A stretch of 15,804 nt of DNA from the NCBI GenBank assembly GCA_027051265.1, contig JALTZH010000107.1:1-15804 (forward strand), read 5' to 3'. The number at the start of each line of letters is the position of its first letter. Position 1 is the stretch's first letter. Positions 1 through 6,861 of this stretch are shown here, in pieces. The DNA is from an archaeon. GTDB lineage: Archaea; Hydrothermarchaeota; Hydrothermarchaeia; JALTZZ01; JALUTC01. The position numbers and the translations under genes were made by a program. Under the pieces are notes generated by a model. The model had not been told where the DNA came from, made no database searches, and saw only the letters and a list, made by a program, of their open reading frames with translations.

Positions 1-543
1 CTTAGATATTATTTCAGCAAACTTCAACGCTGTTCCGGATGGTGCATCTTTCTTATATCTATGATGTGTTTCAACAATTTCAACTTCATAATCGTTTAAA
101 ATCTTTGTAGCAATTTCTACTAGCTTAAATAGAAGATTTATGCCAAGTGACATGTTTGGAGAAATAACTGCCGATATTCCTCCCTTTTTAATAAGCTCAT
201 GTATATAATTCATCTGTTCTCTCGTAAACCCTGTTGTTCCGATTATCATATCAACTTTGTATCTTGAGCATGTTTCGACGAACTTAACCGTAGCATCTGG
301 TTGTGTAAAATCTATCAATATATCGGGTCTTTCCCTTTCAAATAATTTTTCCATTTGATCGCTTCCTTGAATTTTGGAGTTATATTTACCTACACCTAAT
401 GTTTCACCGATATCCTTACCGATATTCCTATCATTTGGTTTAACGAATGGATAGAGGAGATAGAAGCTCTTATCCTTTAAAATTAATTTTGTAACCGTAG
501 ATCCCATTCTACCTAAACAACCAGTAATTGCTAACTTAATCAT
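1..543 (-). CDS. dapB: 4-hydroxy-tetrahydrodipicolinate reductase, 5' part (cut by window edge)
   Basis: Reduces the dihydrodipicolinate precursor with NAD(P)H in the diaminopimelate/lysine pathway, in the cytoplasm. The first 181 residues are in the window; the 3' end lies beyond base 1. The N-terminus (MIKLAITGCLGRMGS) carries the Rossmann nucleotide-binding GxxGRMG motif. Near the cut edge the translation contains ETHHRYKKDAPSGTA, the family's catalytic signature with the histidine pair and the lysine of KKDAPSGTA. The start is an ATG at 543. A TTTAAA-rich box around 569-578, about 30 bases upstream, fits leaderless transcription. It diverges from the FKBP gene over a 73-base gap. Presence of dapB implies the DAP route rather than the LysW-dependent aminoadipate route used by many Thermoproteota, although one gene does not prove a pathway. 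The identification is secure. Confidence 0.95.
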   Translation of the reverse strand, partial: MIKLAITGCLGRMGSTVTKLILKDKSFYLLYPFVKPNDRNIGKDIGETLGVGKYNSKIQGSDQMEKLFERERPDILIDFTQPDATVKFVETCSRYKVDMIIGTTGFTREQMNYIHELIKKGGISAVISPNMSLGINLLFKLVEIATKILNDYEVEIVETHHRYKKDAPSGTALKFAEIISK

Positions 544-616
544 AATAATTATTTTTATAATTCAAAAATTTTTTAAATTTTCAATTTTATGCCTTTTTAT
601 AAAAGGGGGAATTTGC
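544..616. promoter_or_regulatory. Divergent promoter region dapB / FKBP
   Basis: A 73-base, almost pure A/T spacer between two divergent starts. The near-palindromic TTTTTTAAATTT at about 569-580 is placed to act as TATA box in both directions: about 30 bases ahead of the dapB ATG, and about 26 bases ahead of the start of a short plus-strand leader that would carry the G-rich run at 605-609. A second TATA-like string (TTTTTATAAAA, 594-604) lies closer to the FKBP start. These assignments are inferred from spacing only. Confidence 0.4.
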
Positions 617-1045
617 TTGGAGGTTCAAAAAGGAGATGTTGTAATAATAAATTACATTTTAATGGATGAAAATGATAATGTAATAGAATCCAGCTATGAT
701 TCGGAACCTCTTAGATTTAAAGTTGGTTCTGGTGAAGTAATCTCAGGATTGGATGAAGGTATAATTGGGATGAAAGTTGGTGAAGAAAAGGAGATAATAA
801 TACCTCCCGAAAAAGCTTATGGTCATAGAAGAGATGAACTCGTTGTACCTGTACCTAAAGATGTTTTCTATGAAAGAAATATAGAACCTGTTATTGGTAT
901 GTATATTAACACGAGATACGGAAGAGCAAAAATCGTTAATATCGATGATAACAACGTATACTTAGATTTCAATCATCCTCTTGCAGGTGTTACTATAAAA
1001 GTAAAAGTAAAGGTTGAAAAAATATTAAGAGAGAATATTGAGTAA
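617..1045 (+). CDS. FKBP-type peptidyl-prolyl cis-trans isomerase, SlyD-like
   Basis: A 142-residue cytosolic prolyl isomerase and chaperone. The FKBP fold is split in the way typical of SlyD and archaeal 17-18 kDa FKBPs. The first part (about residues 1-68) holds GSGEVISGLDEGIIGMKVGE and the IPPEKAYGH strand-turn. An insert-in-flap chaperone domain follows (about 72-118), and the NHPLAG hallmark (about 119-124) returns to the FKBP core. There is no metal-binding His-rich tail as in E. coli SlyD. The chosen start is a TTG at 617, because a G-rich run (GGGGGA, 605-610) lies six bases upstream and the protein then begins exactly where family members do (V-x-K-G-D-x-V). No in-frame ATG upstream fits. 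The gene stands alone and diverges from dapB. Confidence 0.95.
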   Translation: MEVQKGDVVIINYILMDENDNVIESSYDSEPLRFKVGSGEVISGLDEGIIGMKVGEEKEIIIPPEKAYGHRRDELVVPVPKDVFYERNIEPVIGMYINTRYGRAKIVNIDDNNVYLDFNHPLAGVTIKVKVKVEKILRENIE

Positions 1046-1179
1046 GTAACTTCATCATCACAGCTGACTAGGAATCTTTTGAAGAGTATTCATTCCATTA
1101 TACTAAACAATATAAAAACTAGATTAAATTTTATTTATTTTTAAGAAAACTTATTTCAAAAAGAGAACAAAACCCTATA

Positions 1180-1209
1180 TTTTATGGAATTTTATAATCG
1201 TGAGAAAGA
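1180..1209 (+). repeat. 30-base direct repeat over a start codon, copy 1
   Basis: The bases from TTTT just before the ATG of the ATPase gene through codon 8 are repeated at 2275-2304 with only two differences in 30. The repeat encodes MEFYNR followed by E/K-K-E. The two copies are 1095 bases apart and bracket the ATPase gene, so they could be the scar of a tandem duplication or of recombination. Confidence 0.8.
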
Positions 1210-2263
1210 GCTTCGTGATTTGCTAAACATGATTAATCAGGACCCGAATCTCATAACGTTTATTTATGGACCAATAAATTCAGGTAAAACGGTCTTGATG
1301 TATCATTTGGTTAACGAGATTTTACCAAAGCAAGAGGAAAAATATGCGACGTTTTACATAAATTTACGTGGCTACTCGATAACGAAGCAAGAAGAGTTTT
1401 TGAAGGTATTGTTCGAAGTTTGCGATGAAGATTCGTTTAAAAAAAAATTCGATGGGATTTTGAAAGGATTGGAGAAATATCACAAAGCAATACCTGTTAT
1501 TCGAAGGATTTGGAGGGAATTCTTTTACGGAGAAAAATCATTCGACGCATTTAAACATGTGGAAGATTTCCTCCAAGAATTGAACGATAAAGGTTTAAAA
1601 CCAATTATAATATTCGACGAACTCCAAGTCATAAAAGACATCAAAATCAACGAGCTTCTAATCTATCGTGTCTTCAACCTATTCATAAGATTAACAAAAG
1701 AACTCAAACTTTGCCACGTCTTTGCAATAACCTCCGACTCGACTTTCATCGAAAAGATTTATAATGAAGCGATGCTACAGGATAGAGCAAAATATTATCT
1801 GGTAGATGATTTTGACAGAGAAATTGTTGAAAATTTATTACGTGATAAGGGATTTAGCGATGAGGAAATAAATCTTGTTTGGAATTATTTTGGAGGAAAG
1901 CCAATATATCTTGTTGAAGCAATACAATCAAAGAATATGGGTAAAAATATTAAAGAAGAGGTTGAGAGGATGCTAAAGCTTAGGGAGGTTCAGATTAGGG
2001 ATAGGATTGAGGTGTTAAAATTTGTTGAAAAGCATGTAAGAATTGAAGGAAAGGAAATCGTTGTCGATAGGAATCGTTTGTTAAATCTCTTATCGAGATT
2101 TAAGCATGAGGAAATAATTCCTTATGAAGGGATTTCTCCCGAACTATTATATCTTATCGAAAACAACATTCTATTCCTCGATCCAGTTAATAATATCGTT
2201 AAACCTCAGTCAAAACTTAATCTATTAGCTATAAGAAATCTGCTAAAAGAATTTAATGTTTAA
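1184..2263 (+). CDS. Archaeal ATPase of the STAND/AAA-like family (Pfam Arch_ATPase type)
   Basis: A 359-residue P-loop ATPase of a family expanded and mobile in archaea; the biochemical role of most members is unknown. The N-terminal FYNREKEL is the family's characteristic opening. The Walker A GPINSGKT lies at residues 29-36 and the Walker B IIIFDE at 141-146. The C-terminal third (about 250-359) resembles the winged-helix and helical tail common in the family. It has its own promoter region in a 138-base gap after FKBP, but no clear Shine-Dalgarno box. Codon use differs from the neighbours: CGT and CGA arginines and G-ending ACG/GCG codons early on, then a run of C-ending codons at about 1598-1755 (22 of about 55), then host-like A/T-ending codons. 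This suggests transfer plus recombination between paralogues. All motifs are intact, so the protein is probably functional. Confidence 0.85.
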   Translation: MEFYNREKELRDLLNMINQDPNLITFIYGPINSGKTVLMYHLVNEILPKQEEKYATFYINLRGYSITKQEEFLKVLFEVCDEDSFKKKFDGILKGLEKYHKAIPVIRRIWREFFYGEKSFDAFKHVEDFLQELNDKGLKPIIIFDELQVIKDIKINELLIYRVFNLFIRLTKELKLCHVFAITSDSTFIEKIYNEAMLQDRAKYYLVDDFDREIVENLLRDKGFSDEEINLVWNYFGGKPIYLVEAIQSKNMGKNIKEEVERMLKLREVQIRDRIEVLKFVEKHVRIEGKEIVVDRNRLLNLLSRFKHEEIIPYEGISPELLYLIENNILFLDPVNNIVKPQSKLNLLAIRNLLKEFNV

Positions 2264-2274
2264 ATTCTTATAAC

Positions 2275-2304
2275 TTTTATGGAATTTTACAATCGTAAGA
2301 AAGA
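2275..2304 (+). repeat. 30-base direct repeat over a start codon, copy 2
   Basis: The second copy of the sequence at 1180-1209, differing at two positions (T to C and G to A). It supplies the start codon and first codons of the short downstream gene. Similarity stops soon after, within codon 9. Confidence 0.8.
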
Positions 2305-2614
2305 AGCATCTCATAAAAAAGTAGTAATATTGAACAAAAGTTTTGCGACACCTAATGGATGTTGTGGTTTCGAAATATTTACGGATAAAATCGTTGAAAA
2401 CTTTCTTGAAAAAAATTTCTCAAAAATAATGGAGATATATTGGGATAGAGAAAAAAACGTTCTAATATTTTTATTGAATTTTCCATTAAATTTCAGATTC
2501 TTAAGTAAGAAAAATATCGAACTACAAGATATCGAAGAAATGCCAATACTTATTTATAAAAACGAGATAATAAAAGGGATGAAAAATATACTGGAATTCT
2601 TAAAAAAATTGTAA
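2279..2614 (+). CDS. Short protein: ATPase-like start module fused to a possible thioredoxin-fold domain
   Basis: 111 residues. The first ten (MEFYNRKKEA) copy the opening of the upstream ATPase, but no P-loop follows, so it is not an ATPase. From residue 14 the layout is a beta strand (KKVVILN), a Cys-Cys pair (C28-C29) at the head of a helix, a strand (VLIFLLNF), and then EEMPILIYKNEIIKG, which looks like the cis-proline strand (P89) and final hairpin of a thioredoxin fold, ending in a short helix. The overall order recalls ArsD-like or small redox proteins, but this is a weak resemblance judged by eye. No ATG occurs closer to the domain, so the borrowed start seems to be in use. It follows the ATPase by 15 bases and could be co-transcribed. 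An alternative is a decayed paralogue of the ATPase. Confidence 0.5.
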   Translation: MEFYNRKKEASHKKVVILNKSFATPNGCCGFEIFTDKIVENFLEKNFSKIMEIYWDREKNVLIFLLNFPLNFRFLSKKNIELQDIEEMPILIYKNEIIKGMKNILEFLKKL

Positions 2615-2620
2615 TGAATG

Positions 2621-2638
2621 AATGTTTTAGAGAACATT
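2621..2638. terminator. Small inverted repeat between convergent genes
   Basis: AATGTT and AACATT form a perfect 6-bp stem with a 6-base loop, in the 37-base gap between two converging genes. There is no strong T-run beside it, so a terminator role is only a guess from position. Confidence 0.2.
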
Positions 2639-2651
2639 GCTGAAAATTCAA

Positions 2652-3908
2652 CTACATCAACATTTCTACATATTTACCATAACCTTTTTTTCCAATGATT
2701 TCATCATCATAATATACGATTTCACCCCTTAAAATAACCATTTCCACATCTCCTTTGTATTTAAAGTTTTCAAAAGGTGTAAATTTTGATTTGGAATAGA
2801 AATTTTCTGATTTTATTATTCCTTCCTTTTTATAATCGACAATTAATAGATCCGCATAATAGTTCGGTAATATATCACCTTTAAACTTTAATCCAAAAAT
2901 TCTTGCTGGATTTCTAGAGCAATAGTTTATCAGCTGGAATATATTTACAATTTTTAGGTTCATAAGAGTTAACGCTAGTTTTGCAAATATATCAAGAGAG
3001 GAAAATCCCGGAGCTCCTTTTAATTTCTCTTCTAAAGTATGTGGAGCATGATCTGTAACTATTGTATCTATTTTACCTTCGGATAACATTCTTAGTATAA
3101 AATCTCTATCACGTCTGCTACGTAATGGAGGATTAACGTTTGCTTTTGTTCCAAATTTATCGTATAGATCATTTGTTAAAAGAGCATGATGAAATGTAAC
3201 CTCTTTCGTAATATACTCGTTTACATACTTAAAAGATTCCGAACAAGATAAATGGCATAGATGTATTCTTCTCTTATATTTTTTTGCTATATCAGATAAT
3301 TTTTTTACTGCAATTATCTCCGCAAGTTCATCTCTGATTAGGTGATGTAGTTTCTTTTCTCTATTTTCTTTAATTCTGAGAAAATCTTCCGCATGAAATG
3401 AAATAGCAACATTGTTTCCATGTTCTTTTAAAAGAGATTCAACATCCTTATAATCCACGTTTCCAATAGTTCCATCCATATAAACTTTTATCATCCGAAC
3501 ATTGTTTTTTGATAATTCGGCTAGATTTTTTCCATTATATCCAAAAAATATTCCGAAATCAACATAACTTTTTTTTGATGCGAGTTCTATTCTCATGTTT
3601 AAAGTAATTTCATCCGTTATAGGTGGTTTAGTATTAGGCATTTCAAGTATTGTTGTTACACCACCAGCTATAGCAGCTTTTGATGCTGTAACATAATCTT
3701 CCTTATACTTTTCAAAAAAATCTCTAACATGTACATGAGAATCTATAAATCCCGGTATTACTAAACGATTTTTGACGTTTATTTTCTCATCAGGTTCCTC
3801 ATCTATTATTTTGGCTATTTTTTTTATTCTTTCATCTTCTATTAAAAGTTCAGCATGAGTTATTTTATTCTTGATAACGACTCTCGCGTTTTCTATTTTT
3901 AACAACAT
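2652..3908 (-). CDS. pyrC: Dihydroorotase
   Basis: Cyclises N-carbamoyl-aspartate to dihydroorotate, step three of pyrimidine synthesis. The 418 residues belong to the amidohydrolase superfamily. The metal site is complete: H58 and H60 in DSHVHVRD, K141 in IKVYMDG (the likely carboxylated lysine), H172 in SFHAED, H219 in HLCHLS, and the catalytic D286 in VTDHAPH. MPNTKPP (90-96) is the usual substrate-loop signature. A hydantoinase-type beta-sandwich is made by the two ends (residues 1-50 and about 345-418). The ATG follows directly on the TGA of the upstream CBS gene, with no base between, and the GGTGA overlapping that stop could serve as Shine-Dalgarno box. A TTG one codon later would sit at better spacing. 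The pair is almost certainly co-transcribed. Dihydropyrimidinase or allantoinase are less likely alternatives. Confidence 0.93.
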   Translation of the reverse strand: MLLKIENARVVIKNKITHAELLIEDERIKKIAKIIDEEPDEKINVKNRLVIPGFIDSHVHVRDFFEKYKEDYVTASKAAIAGGVTTILEMPNTKPPITDEITLNMRIELASKKSYVDFGIFFGYNGKNLAELSKNNVRMIKVYMDGTIGNVDYKDVESLLKEHGNNVAISFHAEDFLRIKENREKKLHHLIRDELAEIIAVKKLSDIAKKYKRRIHLCHLSCSESFKYVNEYITKEVTFHHALLTNDLYDKFGTKANVNPPLRSRRDRDFILRMLSEGKIDTIVTDHAPHTLEEKLKGAPGFSSLDIFAKLALTLMNLKIVNIFQLINYCSRNPARIFGLKFKGDILPNYYADLLIVDYKKEGIIKSENFYSKSKFTPFENFKYKGDVEMVILRGEIVYYDDEIIGKKGYGKYVEMLM

Positions 3909-4811
3909 TCACCAATACTCATCTTCAAACGTATTTGCATGAATTGGATCTATTTCTCTTAATTTCTCTAAGATCTTTGTAAATGCAAAGGCAGAAAATT
4001 TAGCTACATCTTTTGCCGTTATTACACCTATAAGTTTATCTCCTTTTTTAACAGGTATCGTTCTTATTTCATATAGATTCATATATTTACTCGCATCACA
4101 TATGCATTCATCGGCACTCATTACGATCCTTATGTTTCTCATAATTTCTGATACTGTTGTGTTTTTGTAATCTTTATTTTCAGCAACAACCTTATAGAAT
4201 ATATCTCTATCAGTTAGTAATCCATACTTTTCATTTAGCTTTTCACCTTCTCCTTTATCAACAAAGACAAAGTTTTCTCTCTGTTTTTTCATTATCTTTG
4301 CCGCTTCATATACCGTCGTATCCTTATCAACGATTATTGGTTCATGTATTAAACTTTCAACTGGTACTATAAGTGGATTCGTAGTAGAACTCTTCTCATA
4401 TCTTATTATTCTCATAAACTCATCAAAGACAAAGATAAAATACTTCGCTATATCTCTAGCAGTTATCATCCCTATTATTTTATTTTTTTCTACGACGGGT
4501 AATCTTCTTATCCTTAAAAGATTAAAAATCATTGCAGCTTCTCTTAATTTTGCATTAGCATCAATTGTATGAATGGGATAAGACATTATCTTAACAGCTT
4601 CGGTATTGTAATCTTTTCCTTCAGCAATAACTCTATACAAAACATCAGTTTCAGTAACAATCCCATATCTTTCGTTAACATCCTCGGCATTTTCATCAAA
4701 GAAGATTAAAACGGATCCAAGTTTCTCTGATCTTGCATTAATGGCAACATCTAAAACATTTGCGCTACGATCCAAAATTTTTGTGTTATGCATTAAATCT
4801 TTAACCCTCAT
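3909..4811 (-). CDS. Protein of four CBS domains (two Bateman modules)
   Basis: 300 residues made of little but CBS domains: about 1-60, 70-128, 145-212 and 220-285. The two halves repeat each other. Each starts with a V-x-x-L-M/I-H motif, has a YGxxTxxDxxY/FxVxAExKDY element, and ends with LIGVITAKDVAKF or IIGMITARDIAKY. CBS pairs usually bind adenine nucleotides, S-adenosylmethionine or similar ligands and control a partner. No catalytic domain is attached, so this is a stand-alone sensor. Its stop codon touches the start of the dihydroorotase gene, which makes a link to pyrimidine synthesis reasonable to infer but not shown. The ATG at 4811 is supported by the VKDLM that normally opens a CBS domain. 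A TATA-like TATATATT lies just before it. Confidence 0.9.
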   Translation of the reverse strand: MRVKDLMHNTKILDRSANVLDVAINARSEKLGSVLIFFDENAEDVNERYGIVTETDVLYRVIAEGKDYNTEAVKIMSYPIHTIDANAKLREAAMIFNLLRIRRLPVVEKNKIIGMITARDIAKYFIFVFDEFMRIIRYEKSSTTNPLIVPVESLIHEPIIVDKDTTVYEAAKIMKKQRENFVFVDKGEGEKLNEKYGLLTDRDIFYKVVAENKDYKNTTVSEIMRNIRIVMSADECICDASKYMNLYEIRTIPVKKGDKLIGVITAKDVAKFSAFAFTKILEKLREIDPIHANTFEDEYW

Positions 4812-4849
4812 AATATATAGGAAACGATTAACATGATTCCTTATTAATT

Positions 4850-4880
4850 TTACAAAACATCGCTAAGAAAGCCCTACTTG
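4850..4880 (+). repeat. Dispersed motif shared with an IS200/IS605-like end at 14770-14797
   Basis: The 117-base gap between the CBS gene and galU holds ACATCGCTAAGAAAGCCCTA within a stretch that matches 14770-14797 closely, allowing a few substitutions and one or two small gaps. At the other site the motif leads into a hairpin and GGGGGGATGAAG typical of an element end. Here the hairpin is lost. The likeliest reading is an old element scar. The rest of the gap shows no gene. Confidence 0.45.
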
Positions 4881-4928
4881 CAATCCTTTCAATATAATCG
4901 TTTAAACTTGCTGTAAAACATGTTAATC

Positions 4929-5783
4929 TTACTCTAAGTTGGTTTGAGAATATGTAGCATCGAGAGCATCTTTATAATTTTTTACGTTTCCTATATCTAT
5001 TCTATGTTTTTCATCCATTATATAGGCATAAACATCAAGATCCCAATTTATTAACTTTCTTATAGCATCTGTTAATTGAATCTCACCACTCTCATCTTCT
5101 TTAACATTTTTTAACGATTTAAATATAATATTATCAAATATATATACTCCAACAGATATTATGTTTGATCTAGGATGTTTGGGTTTTTCAACAATATCTG
5201 ATACCTTAAATATGTATTTTTCGACCTCATATCCTTCGATTACACCATATGGTCGCGGATCATCTACACATGTAGCTAATAAAAATGCATCGGAAATATA
5301 TTTTAAATAGTAGTTGATTAACGAATCGACGTATTTTTCGTTAGAGATATAAGTGTCTCCAGCATAAAGTATAAATGGATCATCGCCAACAAATCCCTTT
5401 GCTCTAAATACTGCATCGCCAAATCCTCTTGGATATGGTTGATTTATCCAAAATATATAAGATTTCTCAATTTTTTCATAAAAATCTTTAAGCTCCCTAT
5501 AATATTCTTCTTTACCCTTATCCTTTAAATATTCGAGAAAATCGTAATCCGGTGTGAAATGATCTTCAATCGCTCTTTTTCCTCTACCAACTATGAAACA
5601 GAATTCTCTTATACCTAAATTAAAGAGTTGTTCGAAAATTAATTGAAGTATTGGCTTTAGTATAAGATTTCCTTCTTTACTTTTTGAAAATATAGGTAAC
5701 ATTTCTTTAGGTAATTCTTTCGTTGTTGGTAACAATCTTGTTCCCAAACCGGCAGCTGTTATTACAGCTTTCTTTATTCTCAT
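4929..5783 (-). CDS. galU: UTP-glucose-1-phosphate uridylyltransferase
   Basis: Makes UDP-glucose from UTP and glucose-1-phosphate for glycan and glycolipid synthesis. The 284 residues have the nucleotidyltransferase signature AAGLGTRLLPTTKELPKEML at 10-29 (nucleotide and phosphate binding), the GRGKRAIEDHF segment usual in GalU, a metal-site aspartate in YAGDTY, and near the C-terminus HRIDIGN, equivalent to the sugar-binding region of the family. Length is normal for archaeal and bacterial GalU. The N-terminus MRIKKAVITAAG matches the family, which fixes the ATG at 5783. It diverges from the TFS-like gene over 78 A/T-rich bases. It is not tightly linked to other sugar genes here; the phosphohexomutase at 13260-14642 would supply its substrate. 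A glucose-1-phosphate thymidylyltransferase is less likely given the GalU-specific signatures. Confidence 0.93.
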   Translation of the reverse strand: MRIKKAVITAAGLGTRLLPTTKELPKEMLPIFSKSKEGNLILKPILQLIFEQLFNLGIREFCFIVGRGKRAIEDHFTPDYDFLEYLKDKGKEEYYRELKDFYEKIEKSYIFWINQPYPRGFGDAVFRAKGFVGDDPFILYAGDTYISNEKYVDSLINYYLKYISDAFLLATCVDDPRPYGVIEGYEVEKYIFKVSDIVEKPKHPRSNIISVGVYIFDNIIFKSLKNVKEDESGEIQLTDAIRKLINWDLDVYAYIMDEKHRIDIGNVKNYKDALDATYSQTNLE

Positions 5784-5847
5784 AAAAATTAAAAATTTAG
5801 AAATTTTTGAATTTATTTATTTTATTAATTATTAAATAACCTTTAAC

Positions 5848-5855
5848 GAGGAGGT
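5848..5855 (+). promoter_or_regulatory. Strong Shine-Dalgarno box (GAGGAGGT) setting a TTG start
   Basis: GAGGAGGT is near-perfectly complementary to the conserved 16S rRNA 3' end and lies six bases ahead of the TTG at 5862. The downstream protein has no ATG at the right place, so this site decides the start. Confidence 0.75.
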
Positions 5856-5861
5856 ATTGGT

Positions 5862-6113
5862 TTGAAATTTTGTAAGAAATGTGGAGGATTAATGCTTCCT
5901 AAATATAGTGATAGAAAAGCTTATCTGATATGTACAAAATGCAAACACAAAGAAAAGTTGCAAAAAAAGGAGGGATATGTTTTAACAAAGAAGGAATCTC
6001 ATATAAATAGAGATATCGTAATAGTAGAAGAAACAAGCAAAAAATATATGGAAGAAGATACAAAATATAGAAAAGATTTATATGGAGAGTATACGGAGGA
6101 ATACGAGGACTAA
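5862..6113 (+). CDS. TFS/RpoM-like protein with only the N-terminal zinc ribbon
   Basis: 83 residues. It opens with a four-cysteine ribbon (C4, C7, C24, C27; MKFCKKCGG...ICTKCKH) that matches the N-terminal domain of archaeal transcript cleavage factor TFS and of eukaryotic Rpb9/Rpc11. A charged linker follows, including IVIVEE, as in TFS. Then the protein ends. The C-terminal ribbon with the acidic hairpin that drives RNA cleavage is absent, and I do not see it in another frame downstream. It could bind RNA polymerase but should not stimulate cleavage; it may be a paralogue of a full TFS encoded elsewhere. Start TTG at 5862 is set by the strong ribosome binding site. Its last 32 bases overlap the start of the RadC gene, so the two are probably translated from one message. 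Confidence 0.75.
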   Translation: MKFCKKCGGLMLPKYSDRKAYLICTKCKHKEKLQKKEGYVLTKKESHINRDIVIVEETSKKYMEEDTKYRKDLYGEYTEEYED

Positions 6114-6786
6114 ATCGTTTGATACGAAATCTCTACCTAAAGATGAAAGACCATTAGATAGATTGAAAAAATACGGTCCTGAATCTTTAAGCTTACAGGA
6201 ATTGCTTGCAATAATATTGTGGAAAGTTGAAGGGAAAAATATATGGTCAGTAATAAAGGATTTAATGGAGAAGTTTGATAAAGATCTATTAAAATTAAGT
6301 TCAGCAAGTTTTGAAAGTTTAAAAAGAATAATAGGTGATGAAATCAAAGCTGCTCAACTTAAAGCTTGTTTTGAACTTGCAAAAAGAATCATGTATTATA
6401 AATCTAAAACGGAATATATAAAATCTCCAAGAGATATCTTTAACATGTTGCATCCATTTATGAGAGATTTAAAACAAGAAGAAGTACGCGTTGTATGTCT
6501 CGATAAAAACAAAAAACTTATAAAGATAGAAAGAATATCAATAGGATCGAGTGATTTGAGTATATTACATCCGAAAGATGTATTTAGAACAGCATTAAAT
6601 AATGGTGCTTATTATATCATATTGGTACATAATCATACCTCAGGCAATCCAGAACCAAGTGCTGAAGATATTGAAATTACGAGAAAGATTAAAGAATTAG
6701 GTGATGTTCTTGAAATATTCTTGCTTGATCATATAATAATAGGAAAAGATTCTTACGTAAGTTTCAAAGAAAGAAATTTAATATAA
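6082..6786 (+). CDS. radC: RadC/UPF0758 family protein (JAB domain)
   Basis: 234 residues, full length for the family. The N-terminal part (about 15-100) has KSLPKDERPLDRLKKYGPESLS followed by LQELLAIIL, the usual UPF0758 opening, then a helix-hairpin-helix-like region. The C-terminal JAB/MPN domain (about 112-234) keeps the metal motif H183-x-H185-x10-D196 within HNHTSGNPEPSAED, an upstream glutamate at E133/E134, and LLDHIIIGKDSYVSF as in bacterial RadC. Its role is unsettled even in bacteria: the old DNA-repair label has weak support, and a role in DNA processing or recombination is suspected. I regard the family as common in bacteria and sporadic in archaea. Codon use resembles the neighbours, so any transfer is old. 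The ATG at 6082 lies inside the upstream TFS-like gene; no later in-frame ATG precedes the conserved opening. Confidence 0.9.
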   Translation: MESIRRNTRTKSFDTKSLPKDERPLDRLKKYGPESLSLQELLAIILWKVEGKNIWSVIKDLMEKFDKDLLKLSSASFESLKRIIGDEIKAAQLKACFELAKRIMYYKSKTEYIKSPRDIFNMLHPFMRDLKQEEVRVVCLDKNKKLIKIERISIGSSDLSILHPKDVFRTALNNGAYYIILVHNHTSGNPEPSAEDIEITRKIKELGDVLEIFLLDHIIIGKDSYVSFKERNLI

Positions 6787-6861
6787 ATCACCTTATATCT
6801 TATATTCTTAAAATTTAAATCTTGGCCTCTTGTAAGCAACGAGAAGAAAAAATTTATATTT

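Noticed and set aside
1046-1183. A gene or RNA in the FKBP-ATPase gap
   Set aside because: Frames are short and closed, and no stable hairpin or repeat is visible; only A/T-rich promoter-like sequence.
4870-4905. GCAATCCTTTCAATATAATC looks like part of an archaeal CRISPR repeat
   Set aside because: Only one copy is present, with no spacer-repeat pattern around it and no cas gene in the window. It is better explained by the element-end motif beside it.
6082-6786. Bacterial contamination as the source of radC
   Set aside because: It overlaps an archaeal-type TFS ribbon gene and is flanked by archaeal cbf5, and its AGA- and ATA-rich codon use matches both neighbours.
6787-6861. Possible small RNA or tRNA in the radC-cbf5 gap
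   Set aside because: No cloverleaf, T-loop GTTCRA or box C/D pair can be drawn; it is a 75-base convergent spacer of A/T-rich sequence.
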